Source of the DNA: Methanobacterium sp.
GTDB lineage: Archaea; Methanobacteriota; Methanobacteria; Methanobacteriales; Methanobacteriaceae
NCBI RefSeq assembly: GCF_038562635.1
Contig: NZ_JBCFBO010000001.1
Location: 1,069,869 to 1,133,868, forward strand
DNA: 64,000 nt
Direction of reading: 5' to 3'
Shown here: one piece after another, positions 36,409 through 46,597 of the stretch
How positions within the stretch are numbered: the first letter of the stretch is position 1
Layout of the letters: each line of letters begins with the position of its first letter
Notes under the pieces: generated by a model
Databases searched by the model: none
Told to the model about the DNA's origin: nothing
Seen by the model: only the letters and a program-made list of their open reading frames with translations
Made by a program: the position numbers and the translations under genes

Positions 36409-38562
36409 TTATTTATCTAACCAATACTGTTCCTTTCCTGTTTTAAGAGATTCAATAACCTTGAGTGAACAAATAGTTGCATTAATTCCATCTTCAACTG
36501 TAGGAATATCCTCACTTTCTTTTTCACCTATTAAAAACTTCCCATAACAGCCCAATAATTCGTAATGTCCCTTGTTAATAGTATCTACTCTTTCCTTTTC
36601 TTCATTATGTCCAATTATATTTAATTCTTTAAAATCATCAATCAAAATTACTGTTCCATCACAGAAAATTTCAATTCTTTCTTTAGAAAATGATTCATTT
36701 CCAATAGTAGTATATACAACAGAAGCAACAGAACCATCCAAATATTTTATAGTACTTATTATGTTATTATTGTCTGCAATTTTCTGATTATTTGCAGATA
36801 TCATCTCTGCATAAATCCTTTGAGGATCTCTATTTATTATCCAGCTACAAAAATCAAAAAAATGGCCACATTCTCCAATAATAGCCCCGCCACCCTCTAC
36901 TGGATCATTTATCCAGTGATCACTACCCATACCTGCAGAATTTATACGATATGTGATCATTAACGGATTTATGCGGTTTTCAACTATTTTTTTAGCTTTT
37001 TGGGCAAATTTTGAGAATCTTCGATTGAAGCCCACTGTTAAATTAACATTATTTTCAGTTATAGCATTATAAACAGCCTTACATTCTTCATAACTCATTG
37101 CAATTGGTTTTTCTACGAATATATCTTTCTTATAATTAGCTGCATCTATAATTAAAGGAACATGAAGGTTATGTCGAGTAGTGATTATAATTAAATCAAT
37201 GCTTTTATCCTGAATTACTTCAGTATAGTCTGTAGTGAAGTATTCTGCACCATATTGTTCGGCAATTTTTTTAGCCTTAGATCCAGTACGTGCAACAATT
37301 GCTTTCAGATTATAATCGTCCATTTTATTCATATTAGGCAAATGTAATGCTTGCGCAAAATTACCTGCTCCAATCACTGCAACATTAATCTTATTTTCAA
37401 AGTTTTTTGATTGGAGCTTAACTTTTCTCTCTGAAGGAATCTGATGCTCACAGTTGTACTTAAATAAAACCCCAATAGGCCTATCCCCTGTTTCAAATAT
37501 ACTATAAGCTTCAGAAGCTTTTTCAAGTGAGAATATATGATCAATTAACTTTTTTACATCAATTTTCCCTTCTGAAAGCATCTTTAAGAACTCTTGCATA
37601 TTCCTATTTTCTGTCCATCTTACATATCCTACGGGATAATCAATTCCTTTCTCTTCATAAATTGGATCATATCTACCAGGACCATAAGAACTAGAAATAA
37701 AAAAATCTAACTCTTTTTCATAAAAAGGAGATCTATCAATTTCCATTCCAACATCGCCTACAACAACTACTTTTCCTTTCTTTCGGGTCATCTCCATAGC
37801 TTGTTTTACAGGTATACTACTCTTAGTTGCTGCATAAATTATTACAGAATCTGCACCTATACCTTCCGTACTTTCAATCACTTTATTAACGGCATTTGAA
37901 TCCGCCAGAAAACATTTATCAGTCCCAAATTCCAGAGCCAAATTCGTTCTATTTTCAAGAGTATCGATTCCTATTACATGAGCCCCTGCAGCCTTCAGGA
38001 TTTGGCAAGCTATTTGACCCAATAATCCTAAACCAATTACTACTACATTATCCCCGATCTGAATCTTAGCTCTCCTTATTCCCTGCATAGCAATGGCACC
38101 TATAGTTGTAAACGCTGCTTCATCAAAATCAACATTTAAGGGAATCTTAGTAACGAGATTTCTTGGAACGCTGATAATTTCAGCATGATTTGCATAACCT
38201 GCACCTGCGCAAGCTACCCTATCTCCAACAGACATATCATTAACACTTTTACCAACTTGTAATACTATACCACTGCTACTATAACCCAAAGGGATCACTG
38301 ATGGCTGATTTTGCCCCATTACTAATTCTAACGTGTTTTTTATGCCTTCATTTCTAACTGAATCAATTCCTTTACTTATTAATTCGGGGTTTTTAAGAAT
38401 TTTAGAAATAATATTTTTAGGTCCTTCATTTAAGGTACTTTTTTCTGTACCTGCACTTATCAAAGAATAATAATTACCAACTAAAACTTGATTATCACCA
38501 CAAATTGGTGCAGGAATATCTGCCATTACTATATTTCCGCCATAGTTGAAAATCTGATTCAT
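36409..38562 (-). CDS. Bi-domain oxidoreductase: MDR dehydrogenase fused to Gfo/Idh/MocA
   Basis: A 717-residue fusion. Residues 1 to about 375 are a medium-chain (zinc alcohol dehydrogenase-like) domain with VVVIGLGLLGQIACQ as NAD site. Residues about 390-717 are a Gfo/Idh/MocA domain with NVAVIGAGNFAQALHLPN and the EKP motif (FVEKPIAMSYEE). Two dehydrogenase sites in one chain suggest consecutive oxidation and reduction of a nucleotide sugar, for example epimerisation or uronic-acid chemistry. Such fusions occur in bacterial polysaccharide loci, beside heparinase-like genes as here. The real substrate is unknown. Confidence 0.85.
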   Translation of the reverse strand: MNQIFNYGGNIVMADIPAPICGDNQVLVGNYYSLISAGTEKSTLNEGPKNIISKILKNPELISKGIDSVRNEGIKNTLELVMGQNQPSVIPLGYSSSGIVLQVGKSVNDMSVGDRVACAGAGYANHAEIISVPRNLVTKIPLNVDFDEAAFTTIGAIAMQGIRRAKIQIGDNVVVIGLGLLGQIACQILKAAGAHVIGIDTLENRTNLALEFGTDKCFLADSNAVNKVIESTEGIGADSVIIYAATKSSIPVKQAMEMTRKKGKVVVVGDVGMEIDRSPFYEKELDFFISSSYGPGRYDPIYEEKGIDYPVGYVRWTENRNMQEFLKMLSEGKIDVKKLIDHIFSLEKASEAYSIFETGDRPIGVLFKYNCEHQIPSERKVKLQSKNFENKINVAVIGAGNFAQALHLPNMNKMDDYNLKAIVARTGSKAKKIAEQYGAEYFTTDYTEVIQDKSIDLIIITTRHNLHVPLIIDAANYKKDIFVEKPIAMSYEECKAVYNAITENNVNLTVGFNRRFSKFAQKAKKIVENRINPLMITYRINSAGMGSDHWINDPVEGGGAIIGECGHFFDFCSWIINRDPQRIYAEMISANNQKIADNNNIISTIKYLDGSVASVVYTTIGNESFSKERIEIFCDGTVILIDDFKELNIIGHNEEKERVDTINKGHYELLGCYGKFLIGEKESEDIPTVEDGINATICSLKVIESLKTGKEQYWLDK

Positions 38563-38716
38563 TAAATCACCTTAATAATTGCTGTAGTTTTTATATTTAA
38601 AATTATTAACAAGTTCAAATTAAATAAAATGATAATCTTGAAATTTTTAGATACATACTATCATGATTTACCTTTTAAAATTAACATATATAACTAAATA
38701 AAATTTTCTAAATAAA

Positions 38717-40210
38717 TTATCTCCTATTTTTAACAATTTTATAAATTGTTTCTTTAATAAGAAAAGTTTCTTCATCTCTAAACTCTTTAACAGCGAAAAG
38801 TATCAAAAGATATAATATAATTCCTATTAAAATTTCGACAATTAAATGTATTATCTGAGATGTGGCAAAAAACTGATTTATAATATATAAAATTAAGCCC
38901 ATAACTGCCGAAGAAAAGACAATTTTAATAAACGATTTAAATTGAAAGTCTAACTTAAGATATGAACGTGAAAACACCATAATTAGCGATAAAAGTATTA
39001 AATAAGAGATAAAAGTACTAATTGCAGCTCCTATAAATCCATAATTAGGAATAAAGATGAAATTAGTTATTATATTGAAGAAACCAGCGATCAATACTAT
39101 TATAGCAATTATATGAGTCTTATTATTAAGTAATAGACCTAACTGGGCCCACCACTGTAGCCCAAGCAATAAAGCGCCGAACACTACTAATGGAATAATT
39201 ATATAACCTCCATAATATGCAGGAGAAGTTATAACTTCTATTATTGGTTTAGATAATATACTTAAACCAACAGCCACTGGAAAGCCTATTAAAAGATAGT
39301 ATCTCGTTAATTTACCTATATAATCCTGAGTAGGTATTTTTCCTTTAGTTTCCCATATTTTCACCAGGGCAGGATAACTTGCTAACATAAATAAATTTAG
39401 CAAAATAGTCATTGTCATTTCACTTAGTGTATAACTTGCAGAATAGATGCCTACCTGAGCACTGCCCCAGTAAAATCCCAGAACATATCTATCAAAAAAA
39501 CTAAGAATCCATGCAGCCAAGTTTGTAATAGCCACTGGAAAGCCGTATTTAACCAATTTCATGAAAATAGGTCTTGAAAACCCTTTACCAAAATATTTAC
39601 CTTCAAATGCATATTTATAAATGAAGGGCAATAATAAGATGAATGATATCATATAGCCCCACATAATGCCCATTATATTCATTTTAAACACTAAAATTAA
39701 AATTATGCTGAATAAAAATCCCAAAATAGATTGAAAGGATACAAAAAAGCTATAAATGCCTGAATTTTCTTTTGCAACCAATATTCTACCTGAAATAAAA
39801 AAAGCAGTTGTAAATATAAACAATGGCACTCCCGCTAGCATTAAATTATATAAATTAGAATCAATTTCATGTTGAATTATATATAAAACCAACAAAGAAA
39901 TTATAGTTAGTACTGCTGCTAAAAATAAATATAATACTATTAATGAATCATAAAATGATTTTAATTTTTCATGTAATTTATAAACGCTGAAAAATCTTAC
40001 TGTAGAATCTCCACAAATAGAATTTATGATTATGGATAAAACATTGACAACAGAAATCACTAAAATGTAATTACCATAACTGGTAGGGTCAAAAATCTTT
40101 GAAAGAAATGGTATAGTTAAGAATCCAACCAATGCAGGTATAAATGAAGATGGAGAATATTTCAAAAAATTCTTAATAAATTTTATAATTGAAACTCCTT
40201 CACCGCCCAT
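38717..40210 (-). CDS. Oligosaccharide flippase (Wzx/MATE-like)
   Basis: A 497-residue membrane protein with about fourteen helices (KYSPSSFIPALVGFLTIPFL at the start), typical of the polysaccharide-synthesis MVF/MOP flippases. It would move the lipid-linked oligosaccharide from the cytoplasmic to the outer face of the membrane. An AAGGG site precedes the ATG at 40210. It sits between the heparinase-like and the two-domain oxidoreductase genes on one strand. Confidence 0.85.
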   Translation of the reverse strand: MGGEGVSIIKFIKNFLKYSPSSFIPALVGFLTIPFLSKIFDPTSYGNYILVISVVNVLSIIINSICGDSTVRFFSVYKLHEKLKSFYDSLIVLYLFLAAVLTIISLLVLYIIQHEIDSNLYNLMLAGVPLFIFTTAFFISGRILVAKENSGIYSFFVSFQSILGFLFSIILILVFKMNIMGIMWGYMISFILLLPFIYKYAFEGKYFGKGFSRPIFMKLVKYGFPVAITNLAAWILSFFDRYVLGFYWGSAQVGIYSASYTLSEMTMTILLNLFMLASYPALVKIWETKGKIPTQDYIGKLTRYYLLIGFPVAVGLSILSKPIIEVITSPAYYGGYIIIPLVVFGALLLGLQWWAQLGLLLNNKTHIIAIIVLIAGFFNIITNFIFIPNYGFIGAAISTFISYLILLSLIMVFSRSYLKLDFQFKSFIKIVFSSAVMGLILYIINQFFATSQIIHLIVEILIGIILYLLILFAVKEFRDEETFLIKETIYKIVKNRR

Positions 40211-40242
40211 ATTTGACCCTTCAGAATTAAAAAAACGCTTAA

Positions 40243-42324
40243 TTAAATCATAATATTATTTTTATCCTCAAAATCAGATAAGATTTCTTCTAAATCATCT
40301 TTTTTCTTAAATGGTATTATTAAGTTTGAAAAAATTGTTTCTCCCTTTGCTTCTTTCGAATATTTTAAAACTGGAGCTTTAATTTTCTTACCGTAACTTG
40401 GAGATATATTCTCTTCTAAAACCTCAACACTTAAACTTTCTATTTCCAGCGGAATAATTGCTATATTAGCTTTTTTATTCATACTTATAAAACTATATGG
40501 AAGATCATATGGTTCTAATTTCATTGGTGCTAAATGCAAGTGCAAATCAAATAGGTGTTCATCTTTACCATTCAAAATATCTTTTATAAACCAGAAGCCC
40601 TTTTCTTTATTGAAAATAATCTGTCTTCTATGAATTACTGGATCTTTCAACCTTTTATAACCATAGTGTTCCCCATCGAAAAAATCTTCTTGATCATCAA
40701 TTTTCCAATTTAAAATTCTGGTTTTCGCTTCAGTACCAAGGTAAAAAAGGTCATTGTTAAAAGTGTTTTGTTCTTCACAATCTACTTTTACTGTGTTATG
40801 ATACTGAGTACTCCTAAATAAATTTCGTATTCTTTTATCTGATGTGTATATATATGATCCCGGATCAATTATGAAACTTTTATCATGTGCAAATAATTCA
40901 AAACTCAACGCACTGTTATGTCTATGACCCTGTAAATATTTAGGATTAGGTGAAGATGCTTCAATTATCATATACATATCTTTATGACGCATTATGTGAA
41001 AACCTGAATTTTCAAATGATTTTGATCCGAAAGCAGGATAATTATTGGTATTTGGTTTTTCTAGCCCTCCTAATAACCAAAAAGCCTCCTCATCAAATTC
41101 ATGGTTCATTAATTTAAAATCATTTCTCCCAAAAAGACCTGCACCAAGTGATAATAGATACCTATGGTCCTGCTTATCCCATCCAAAATAGTTACTTAAA
41201 ATGTGAAATCTACCATCATCACAATCTCCAATTTGAGGTGCAGAACCATCTGGTTTTGTATAATACAAAATAAAGTCAAACATTCTTTCCAAACGATCCA
41301 TATAAGATTTAGGGAGTTGAATATTGTTCTTTAAACATAATAACGTTGTAGAAACAAAAATTTCAGTGGTTAAACGATGGTAATTAATAGATAATTCTGT
41401 ATTGACACCATCTGGAAAAACTTGATAATCTAATTCTTCAATTAAAGCAGAAATGCCTTTTTTGAGCCATTCCTTTCCTTCGTTACTTTCCTGAAAAAAA
41501 ATACCTAGATAAACTAAACCTGCAATATTAGAGAGATAATGATTTCCGCGAATTTCACCAAATTCCAGATTATTCATTATATGCCTACCATGTAAATAAA
41601 GGCTTTTTAAAAATTCAATTTTAAATTCTTCAGTTAATAAATTTGATTTTGAAAAGAAATAGTAACCCCATATCCAATTTACAGCCCTTATAGCCACATC
41701 CATAGTACAAGTCCAATTAACACCTAACTCTACAGGATTGTTTTTGATCCAGCTTTTTATTTGTTTTATGAACTCTTTTACGTATTTTTCGTCTTCCGTG
41801 TACCAGAATGCTTTTCCAATAGTTACAATGTGTTGAAATCTACTTAGTTCCCATGGAATTTTAACATCTGCATTTATTCCTTTTTCAATGTATTTCAGGT
41901 GATTAACTGTACCCAAATAATATTCATCGAAATTCCATTGATAATTACTTTTAAAATCGCAATTCCAATCTATATCTTCACCAATTATTCTTTCTCCAGA
42001 ACCAAGGAAATCAAAAACATGATTGCATATTTTATCAGCATCATCCAAACATTTACTGATTAACTCAGGATACCTACTAATTTCTGAAAGTATCTCTTCT
42101 TTTTTCTCAGTATTAATGTGAAATTTAGGTTCTTTCCTAAATAAAAGTTCATTTGTTGAGCGATAGTTCATTATATTAAGAAAATTTTTATCAGAGATTT
42201 TTATCGGATTAATCTTTATGGCTTTTTCTCTCATTTTTATTTTTGTAAACCTAAAAATAATTAAAAATGGCCTTAAAACTGACTTTATAATCTCTAAAAA
42301 TTTGGTTGATTCTATATTATTCAT
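40243..42324 (-). CDS. Heparinase II/III-like protein
   Basis: A 693-residue protein. The N-terminal two thirds form an alpha/alpha-toroid (NWTCTMDVAIRAVNW, EIRGNHYLSNIAGLVYLG, YHRLTTEIFVSTTLL). The C-terminal third has the heparinase II/III beta domain: GHRHNSALSFELFAHD, FIIDPGSYIY and RSTQYHNTVKVD. The family cleaves uronic-acid-containing polysaccharides by beta-elimination. No signal peptide is visible, so it may act in the cytoplasm or as a biosynthetic factor. Its place among transferases and a flippase suggests a part in making the glycan rather than feeding on it. Confidence 0.82.
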   Translation of the reverse strand: MNNIESTKFLEIIKSVLRPFLIIFRFTKIKMREKAIKINPIKISDKNFLNIMNYRSTNELLFRKEPKFHINTEKKEEILSEISRYPELISKCLDDADKICNHVFDFLGSGERIIGEDIDWNCDFKSNYQWNFDEYYLGTVNHLKYIEKGINADVKIPWELSRFQHIVTIGKAFWYTEDEKYVKEFIKQIKSWIKNNPVELGVNWTCTMDVAIRAVNWIWGYYFFSKSNLLTEEFKIEFLKSLYLHGRHIMNNLEFGEIRGNHYLSNIAGLVYLGIFFQESNEGKEWLKKGISALIEELDYQVFPDGVNTELSINYHRLTTEIFVSTTLLCLKNNIQLPKSYMDRLERMFDFILYYTKPDGSAPQIGDCDDGRFHILSNYFGWDKQDHRYLLSLGAGLFGRNDFKLMNHEFDEEAFWLLGGLEKPNTNNYPAFGSKSFENSGFHIMRHKDMYMIIEASSPNPKYLQGHRHNSALSFELFAHDKSFIIDPGSYIYTSDKRIRNLFRSTQYHNTVKVDCEEQNTFNNDLFYLGTEAKTRILNWKIDDQEDFFDGEHYGYKRLKDPVIHRRQIIFNKEKGFWFIKDILNGKDEHLFDLHLHLAPMKLEPYDLPYSFISMNKKANIAIIPLEIESLSVEVLEENISPSYGKKIKAPVLKYSKEAKGETIFSNLIIPFKKKDDLEEILSDFEDKNNIMI

Positions 42325-42424
42325 ACTATCAAAGATATTTGTTTTTAGTGATACTCAATAACTATATCTAAAAATATTGAATCATTAAACATATTTTATC
42401 AATTTCTCTTTAATTTTATATGTA

Positions 42425-44314
42425 TTATAGTTCTTTTTCTTCAATCCAGTAGTTATACCAAAGAACAAAGTTAAACAAAACCCATATCTTTAAGCCTTCA
42501 TTTCTTTCAAATAATCTTTCTATGGCATCTGCATTTAAAAAATTAGTTTTTGCACAAAAATCCATTATTTTTTCCCTACTTTCTTTGCCTAACTTATCAA
42601 AAAACCATTCGTAAATAGGCACGCTAAATCCTTGTTTTTTCCTATCAATAACTTCATTAGGTATTATTCCCCTAATAGCCTTTTTAAGAATGTATTTAAG
42701 CTCCCCATCCTTAGTCTTAATACCTTCAGAAATAGACATAGCCGTTTCAACAAATTTATGATCTAAAAAAGGTACCCTAGTTTCCAATGAAACCGCCATA
42801 CTCATTTTATCAACCCTCATCAATAACAATTCAGGTAATCGCAAATTAAGATCTAAATAGCTCATCCAGTTAAGAGAACTCTTTTCCAAGGCATTGTTTT
42901 GAAAATTAATTAAAATTTCTTTTATAATTTCATAAGAAGAGTAATTATCAAACTTTTTCCTGAGACGAGGGGATAATATCCTTTCTTTCTCTCCCTCAGT
43001 AAAAGCTTCAGCTCCGCCCCAGAAAATAGTTTGATTTGATTTACTACGCCTTATTTTTTCATAAAATATTCCCGGATCTTTTTTTATCAATGAAATACCT
43101 TTTAAAGCTAAATTTTTGATAAAATTGGGCAAATATTTCATTTTACGTTCCATATAAATTGTTTCTTTCCATTCAGGATATCCCCAAAAAAGTTCATCAC
43201 TTCCCTCACCTACTTGACAGACTGCTACTCCATGTTCTTTTGCAAGTTTTGAAACGTAATAAACAGGTACACAAACAGGATCAGCAATAGGTTCATCCTG
43301 ATAATAGATCATATCCTCTATAAAACTAAACAAATCATCTATTCCTATTTCCTGTTCATAATGATCCGAATCTATAAAATCAGATATTATGCGTGCATAC
43401 TCAAATTCGTTAGAATAAGTATCAAAATTCCCTTCATAACCTATAGAAAATGTTTTTATGGGACTATTTTCTCCTTCAGAAAATAGAACTGCATTTAAAC
43501 TAGAATCTATCCCACCAGAAAGGAAAACACCCATGGGAACATCACTTAGTTTATGTATTTTTACAGATTCAGTAAGTTCATTTATTATTTCATTGGTACT
43601 TTGATCTTCATTTTTAGATGATTCTTTAACATGATCAAAAACATCCCAGTATCTTTTGGTTGTCATGTTTCCTTTTTTATCTAATTTTAGCCAAAATCCA
43701 CCAGGTAGCTTTTTAATACCTTCAAAAAGCGTGTCAGGAGCAGGAGTTGTAAGGAACGTAAGATAATTATAGAATGCAGTTTCATTTACTTTTCGAGGTA
43801 TTTCTGAATTGGCAAGTATAGCTTTTATTTCAGATGCAAAAAATAGCTTATCATCATTATAAGTGTAATAAAGTGGTTTAATGCCTATTCTATCCCTTAC
43901 TAAAAACAATTCCTCATTTTTACTATCCCATAATGCAAAAGCGAACATTCCTCTTAAATCATTTACACAATCGATTCCCTTTTCTTCATATAAATGAACA
44001 ATAACTTCCGTATCACTTTCTGATCTGAAAAAATGCCCATTATTTATTAATTCCTCACGAAGATGCCTGTAATTATATATTTCTCCATTGAACGTTATCC
44101 ATATAGTTTTATCTTCATTCGACATTGGCTGCTTAGCTTTTTCAGATAAATCTATTATTTTTAACCTTCTATGCCCTAAACCAACTTTCTTATTTTGAGA
44201 AAGATATACTCCAGCACCATCCGGACCCCTGTGTACCATAGTGTCTCGCATAGATACAAGTTTACTTTCAGATAAGTCTTCGTTAAAACTGACAATACCG
44301 CAAATTCCACACAT
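42425..44314 (-). CDS. asnB: Asparagine synthase (glutamine-hydrolysing)
   Basis: A 629-residue AsnB-type protein. MCGICGIVSFNED gives the nucleophile Cys2 of the glutaminase domain. The synthetase domain has the PP-loop FLSGGIDSSLNAV and CQVGEGSDELFWGYPEW. It amidates aspartate, or in glycan loci the carboxyl of a uronic acid or amino sugar acid. Its position between GT4 and heparinase-like genes favours the second role, but a housekeeping asparagine synthetase cannot be excluded. Length is normal for the family. Confidence 0.88.
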   Translation of the reverse strand: MCGICGIVSFNEDLSESKLVSMRDTMVHRGPDGAGVYLSQNKKVGLGHRRLKIIDLSEKAKQPMSNEDKTIWITFNGEIYNYRHLREELINNGHFFRSESDTEVIVHLYEEKGIDCVNDLRGMFAFALWDSKNEELFLVRDRIGIKPLYYTYNDDKLFFASEIKAILANSEIPRKVNETAFYNYLTFLTTPAPDTLFEGIKKLPGGFWLKLDKKGNMTTKRYWDVFDHVKESSKNEDQSTNEIINELTESVKIHKLSDVPMGVFLSGGIDSSLNAVLFSEGENSPIKTFSIGYEGNFDTYSNEFEYARIISDFIDSDHYEQEIGIDDLFSFIEDMIYYQDEPIADPVCVPVYYVSKLAKEHGVAVCQVGEGSDELFWGYPEWKETIYMERKMKYLPNFIKNLALKGISLIKKDPGIFYEKIRRSKSNQTIFWGGAEAFTEGEKERILSPRLRKKFDNYSSYEIIKEILINFQNNALEKSSLNWMSYLDLNLRLPELLLMRVDKMSMAVSLETRVPFLDHKFVETAMSISEGIKTKDGELKYILKKAIRGIIPNEVIDRKKQGFSVPIYEWFFDKLGKESREKIMDFCAKTNFLNADAIERLFERNEGLKIWVLFNFVLWYNYWIEEKEL

Positions 44315-44329
44315 GAAAATCCTCTTTAA

Positions 44330-45475
44330 TTAGGTTATAAGATCATAAACATTTTTTAACTTTTCAGCAGATTTATCCCAACTGTACTGATTTAAAATAG
44401 TTTTTCGAGCATTTTTTGCTATTTTAGAATTATTACTTTCCAGAGCTGTGATTAAAGAATTCTTAAATGAATCAAAATTACCCTTTTCAAAAAGGTATCC
44501 ATTTTTTTCATTTTTTATAACTTCTGTAATTCCCCCTACATTACTTCCCAGAACTACACTTTCCGTGGACATAGCTTCTAAAAGCTTCAAAGGAGTAATT
44601 AATTCAGATGAAATATTTGAAGGGCGCGGAATAACAAAGACATCAGAAAGTTGATAATATTGAGGCATAAGATCATGATTTACAGTTGGTATTACTTTTA
44701 TTTGAGGGTAATCATTGGAAAGCTTATGAATTTCATCACAATAAGGACCTTGACCCATAAAAACAAATGAAATTTGATGGTTACTTTCAATTATAGATAT
44801 TGCTGATTTGATTAACATATCCATACCATTAATGCCATCCAAATAACCGGCATACATAACAATTTTTTCAGGATTGCCTAATTTTTCCTTTAGAGACTCG
44901 TTTAAATGAGAATCTTGAGGTTTAAATTTTTCATTATTAACTCCGTTATTTATTACTGAAATTTTCTCTTCAGTGATTTCATATTGATCTTGTACCCATT
45001 TTTTTAGAGAATTTGTAAGAGTTATAATATGAGAAGCAGATTTTAATATTTTTAGTACCTTAAAAAGATAGAAACTGTAAAAACTATTTATGTCTTCAGT
45101 AGGATGAGCCTCAATTATAAGTGGTTTATTGAACTTTCTATGTTGCCTGTATGCAGATTCCATATAAGGGTATATACTACGTGATTGGATTATATCAAAA
45201 TGCATCCTTTTTGTTTCGTTGAAAATCATTTTTTGATGATAGTACTGCTTTAATACAGGTAATTTCCAAATTGGATCCTGTGAAAATGATGGTACTCTCT
45301 TTATTTCTATATTCTGGATTCTTTCACTTTTTAATTTAAAATATTCTCCATTAACTTTCCTGTTTGGAGTTATAACAGATAAATTATAGGGTACCCTAGA
45401 TAAAAGATTATATAAACGAATGCTTGAACCAGTATAATCTGGAAGAAAAGTACTATGAAGAACAAGAATATTCAA
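44330..45475 (-). CDS. Glycosyltransferase family 4
   Basis: A 381-residue GT-B enzyme: NILVLHSTFLPDYTGSSIRL at the start, and the donor site VIPRPSNISSELITPLKLLE with GYLFEKGN. The AAGGTGG site fits a TTG start at 45475 rather than the GTG at 45484 that lies inside the site. It is the first gene of the minus-strand glycan operon and lies 15 bases before asnB. Confidence 0.85.
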   Translation of the reverse strand: MNILVLHSTFLPDYTGSSIRLYNLLSRVPYNLSVITPNRKVNGEYFKLKSERIQNIEIKRVPSFSQDPIWKLPVLKQYYHQKMIFNETKRMHFDIIQSRSIYPYMESAYRQHRKFNKPLIIEAHPTEDINSFYSFYLFKVLKILKSASHIITLTNSLKKWVQDQYEITEEKISVINNGVNNEKFKPQDSHLNESLKEKLGNPEKIVMYAGYLDGINGMDMLIKSAISIIESNHQISFVFMGQGPYCDEIHKLSNDYPQIKVIPTVNHDLMPQYYQLSDVFVIPRPSNISSELITPLKLLEAMSTESVVLGSNVGGITEVIKNEKNGYLFEKGNFDSFKNSLITALESNNSKIAKNARKTILNQYSWDKSAEKLKNVYDLIT

Positions 45476-45603
45476 TTTTACCACCTTAATACCTTTTTTT
45501 ATAAAATATTAAATTAACTCTCCATTTTAGACAGATCCCGCCAGTTGCTTAGCACCAAAAATATTAAAATTACAATTAAGAAAATAATTTAATAAATCAC
45601 TAA

Positions 45604-46548
45604 TTATTTCAATCTCTTTCTCAAAAGATTATTCTCTTTCTGGACTATATAAATTTCCCGTTTAAGAAGACTTATTTGAGTAGCAACAAACCCAAAAATC
45701 AATATTTGAATCCCCGATATTAACATCAATACCATAAACAGCATTAAAGGGCGATTAGGATCTAATATACCTGCCAAATATTGATAAAAAAGATATATTG
45801 CACTTATTCCACCAATAAAAAATACAAAAGCACCTACAGCCCCAAATAGCATCATTGGCTTTTCATGGAATGAAAATAGAACATGTGAAATCGTTTTAGC
45901 CCTAAATTTAAGTTTTGATTGGCCTAATTCTCGGCCTTCAAGTAGTGCAGGTATCTCTTTGATTTTAAACTTAGTTGCGCTTGCTTTTGATAAAATTTCA
46001 AGGTTAATATCTGTGCCATTTGATTCTAATTCTAATGAATCTATAACTTCTCTCTTATAAGCGCGTAAAACCCCCGTAACAGTGCTTAAATTTTCAGCCA
46101 TGGAAAATCCAACAAACTTGTTAGCTGCCCTACTTATAAATAATCTTAAAAAGGGGACATTACTAACTCCTCCCCCTTCCATATAAGGGGAACCTACCAC
46201 AATATCTACAGTACCATCAGCTAAAAGTTCATCTACAAGTTTAGGGATATGATCAGGTTTATAACTCAAATCCGCATCAACTGTAACAATTATATCACCC
46301 TCAGAACTATCAAATCCGGTTCTTATTGATCTACCCATTCCCATATTTACAGAATGCTGTAAAATCCTTATATTAGGATTATTAAATGAGAATTCACTGG
46401 CTAATTTAAAGGTATCATCAGCACTGCCATCATCAACAGCGATAATTTCATAATTATCATAAATTTTTAAAACATCATTAACTCTAGCCAGAGTATTTAA
46501 TGCATTTTCCTCCTCATTATACATGGGAATAATCACTGAAATTTTCAT
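45604..46548 (-). CDS. Dolichol-phosphate mannosyltransferase-like GT2 with two C-terminal helices
   Basis: A 314-residue polyprenyl-phosphate sugar transferase. The GT-A domain opens with MKISVIIPMYNEEENALNTL, then AVDDGS and TVDADLSY (donor DXD). Two membrane helices (about residues 232-300) end with a basic, coiled-coil-like tail. This form makes polyprenyl-phosphate sugar, the donor of the GT-C transferases and of AglB-type systems. ATG 46548 is the likely start. It diverges from wecB with under 50 bases between starts. Confidence 0.85.
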   Translation of the reverse strand: MKISVIIPMYNEEENALNTLARVNDVLKIYDNYEIIAVDDGSADDTFKLASEFSFNNPNIRILQHSVNMGMGRSIRTGFDSSEGDIIVTVDADLSYKPDHIPKLVDELLADGTVDIVVGSPYMEGGGVSNVPFLRLFISRAANKFVGFSMAENLSTVTGVLRAYKREVIDSLELESNGTDINLEILSKASATKFKIKEIPALLEGRELGQSKLKFRAKTISHVLFSFHEKPMMLFGAVGAFVFFIGGISAIYLFYQYLAGILDPNRPLMLFMVLMLISGIQILIFGFVATQISLLKREIYIVQKENNLLRKRLK

Positions 46549-46570
46549 GATCATGGTGTGGAAAGGCTTA

Positions 46571-46579
46571 TTTATATTT
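46571..46579 (+). promoter_or_regulatory. TATA box of wecB
   Basis: TTTATATTT lies with its centre 23-26 bases before the ATG at 46598, and no ribosome site is seen before this ATG. The message is probably leaderless. The box lies inside the first codons of the divergent GT2 region. Confidence 0.45.
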
Positions 46580-46597
46580 TTTTCCCAACTAATCTAC

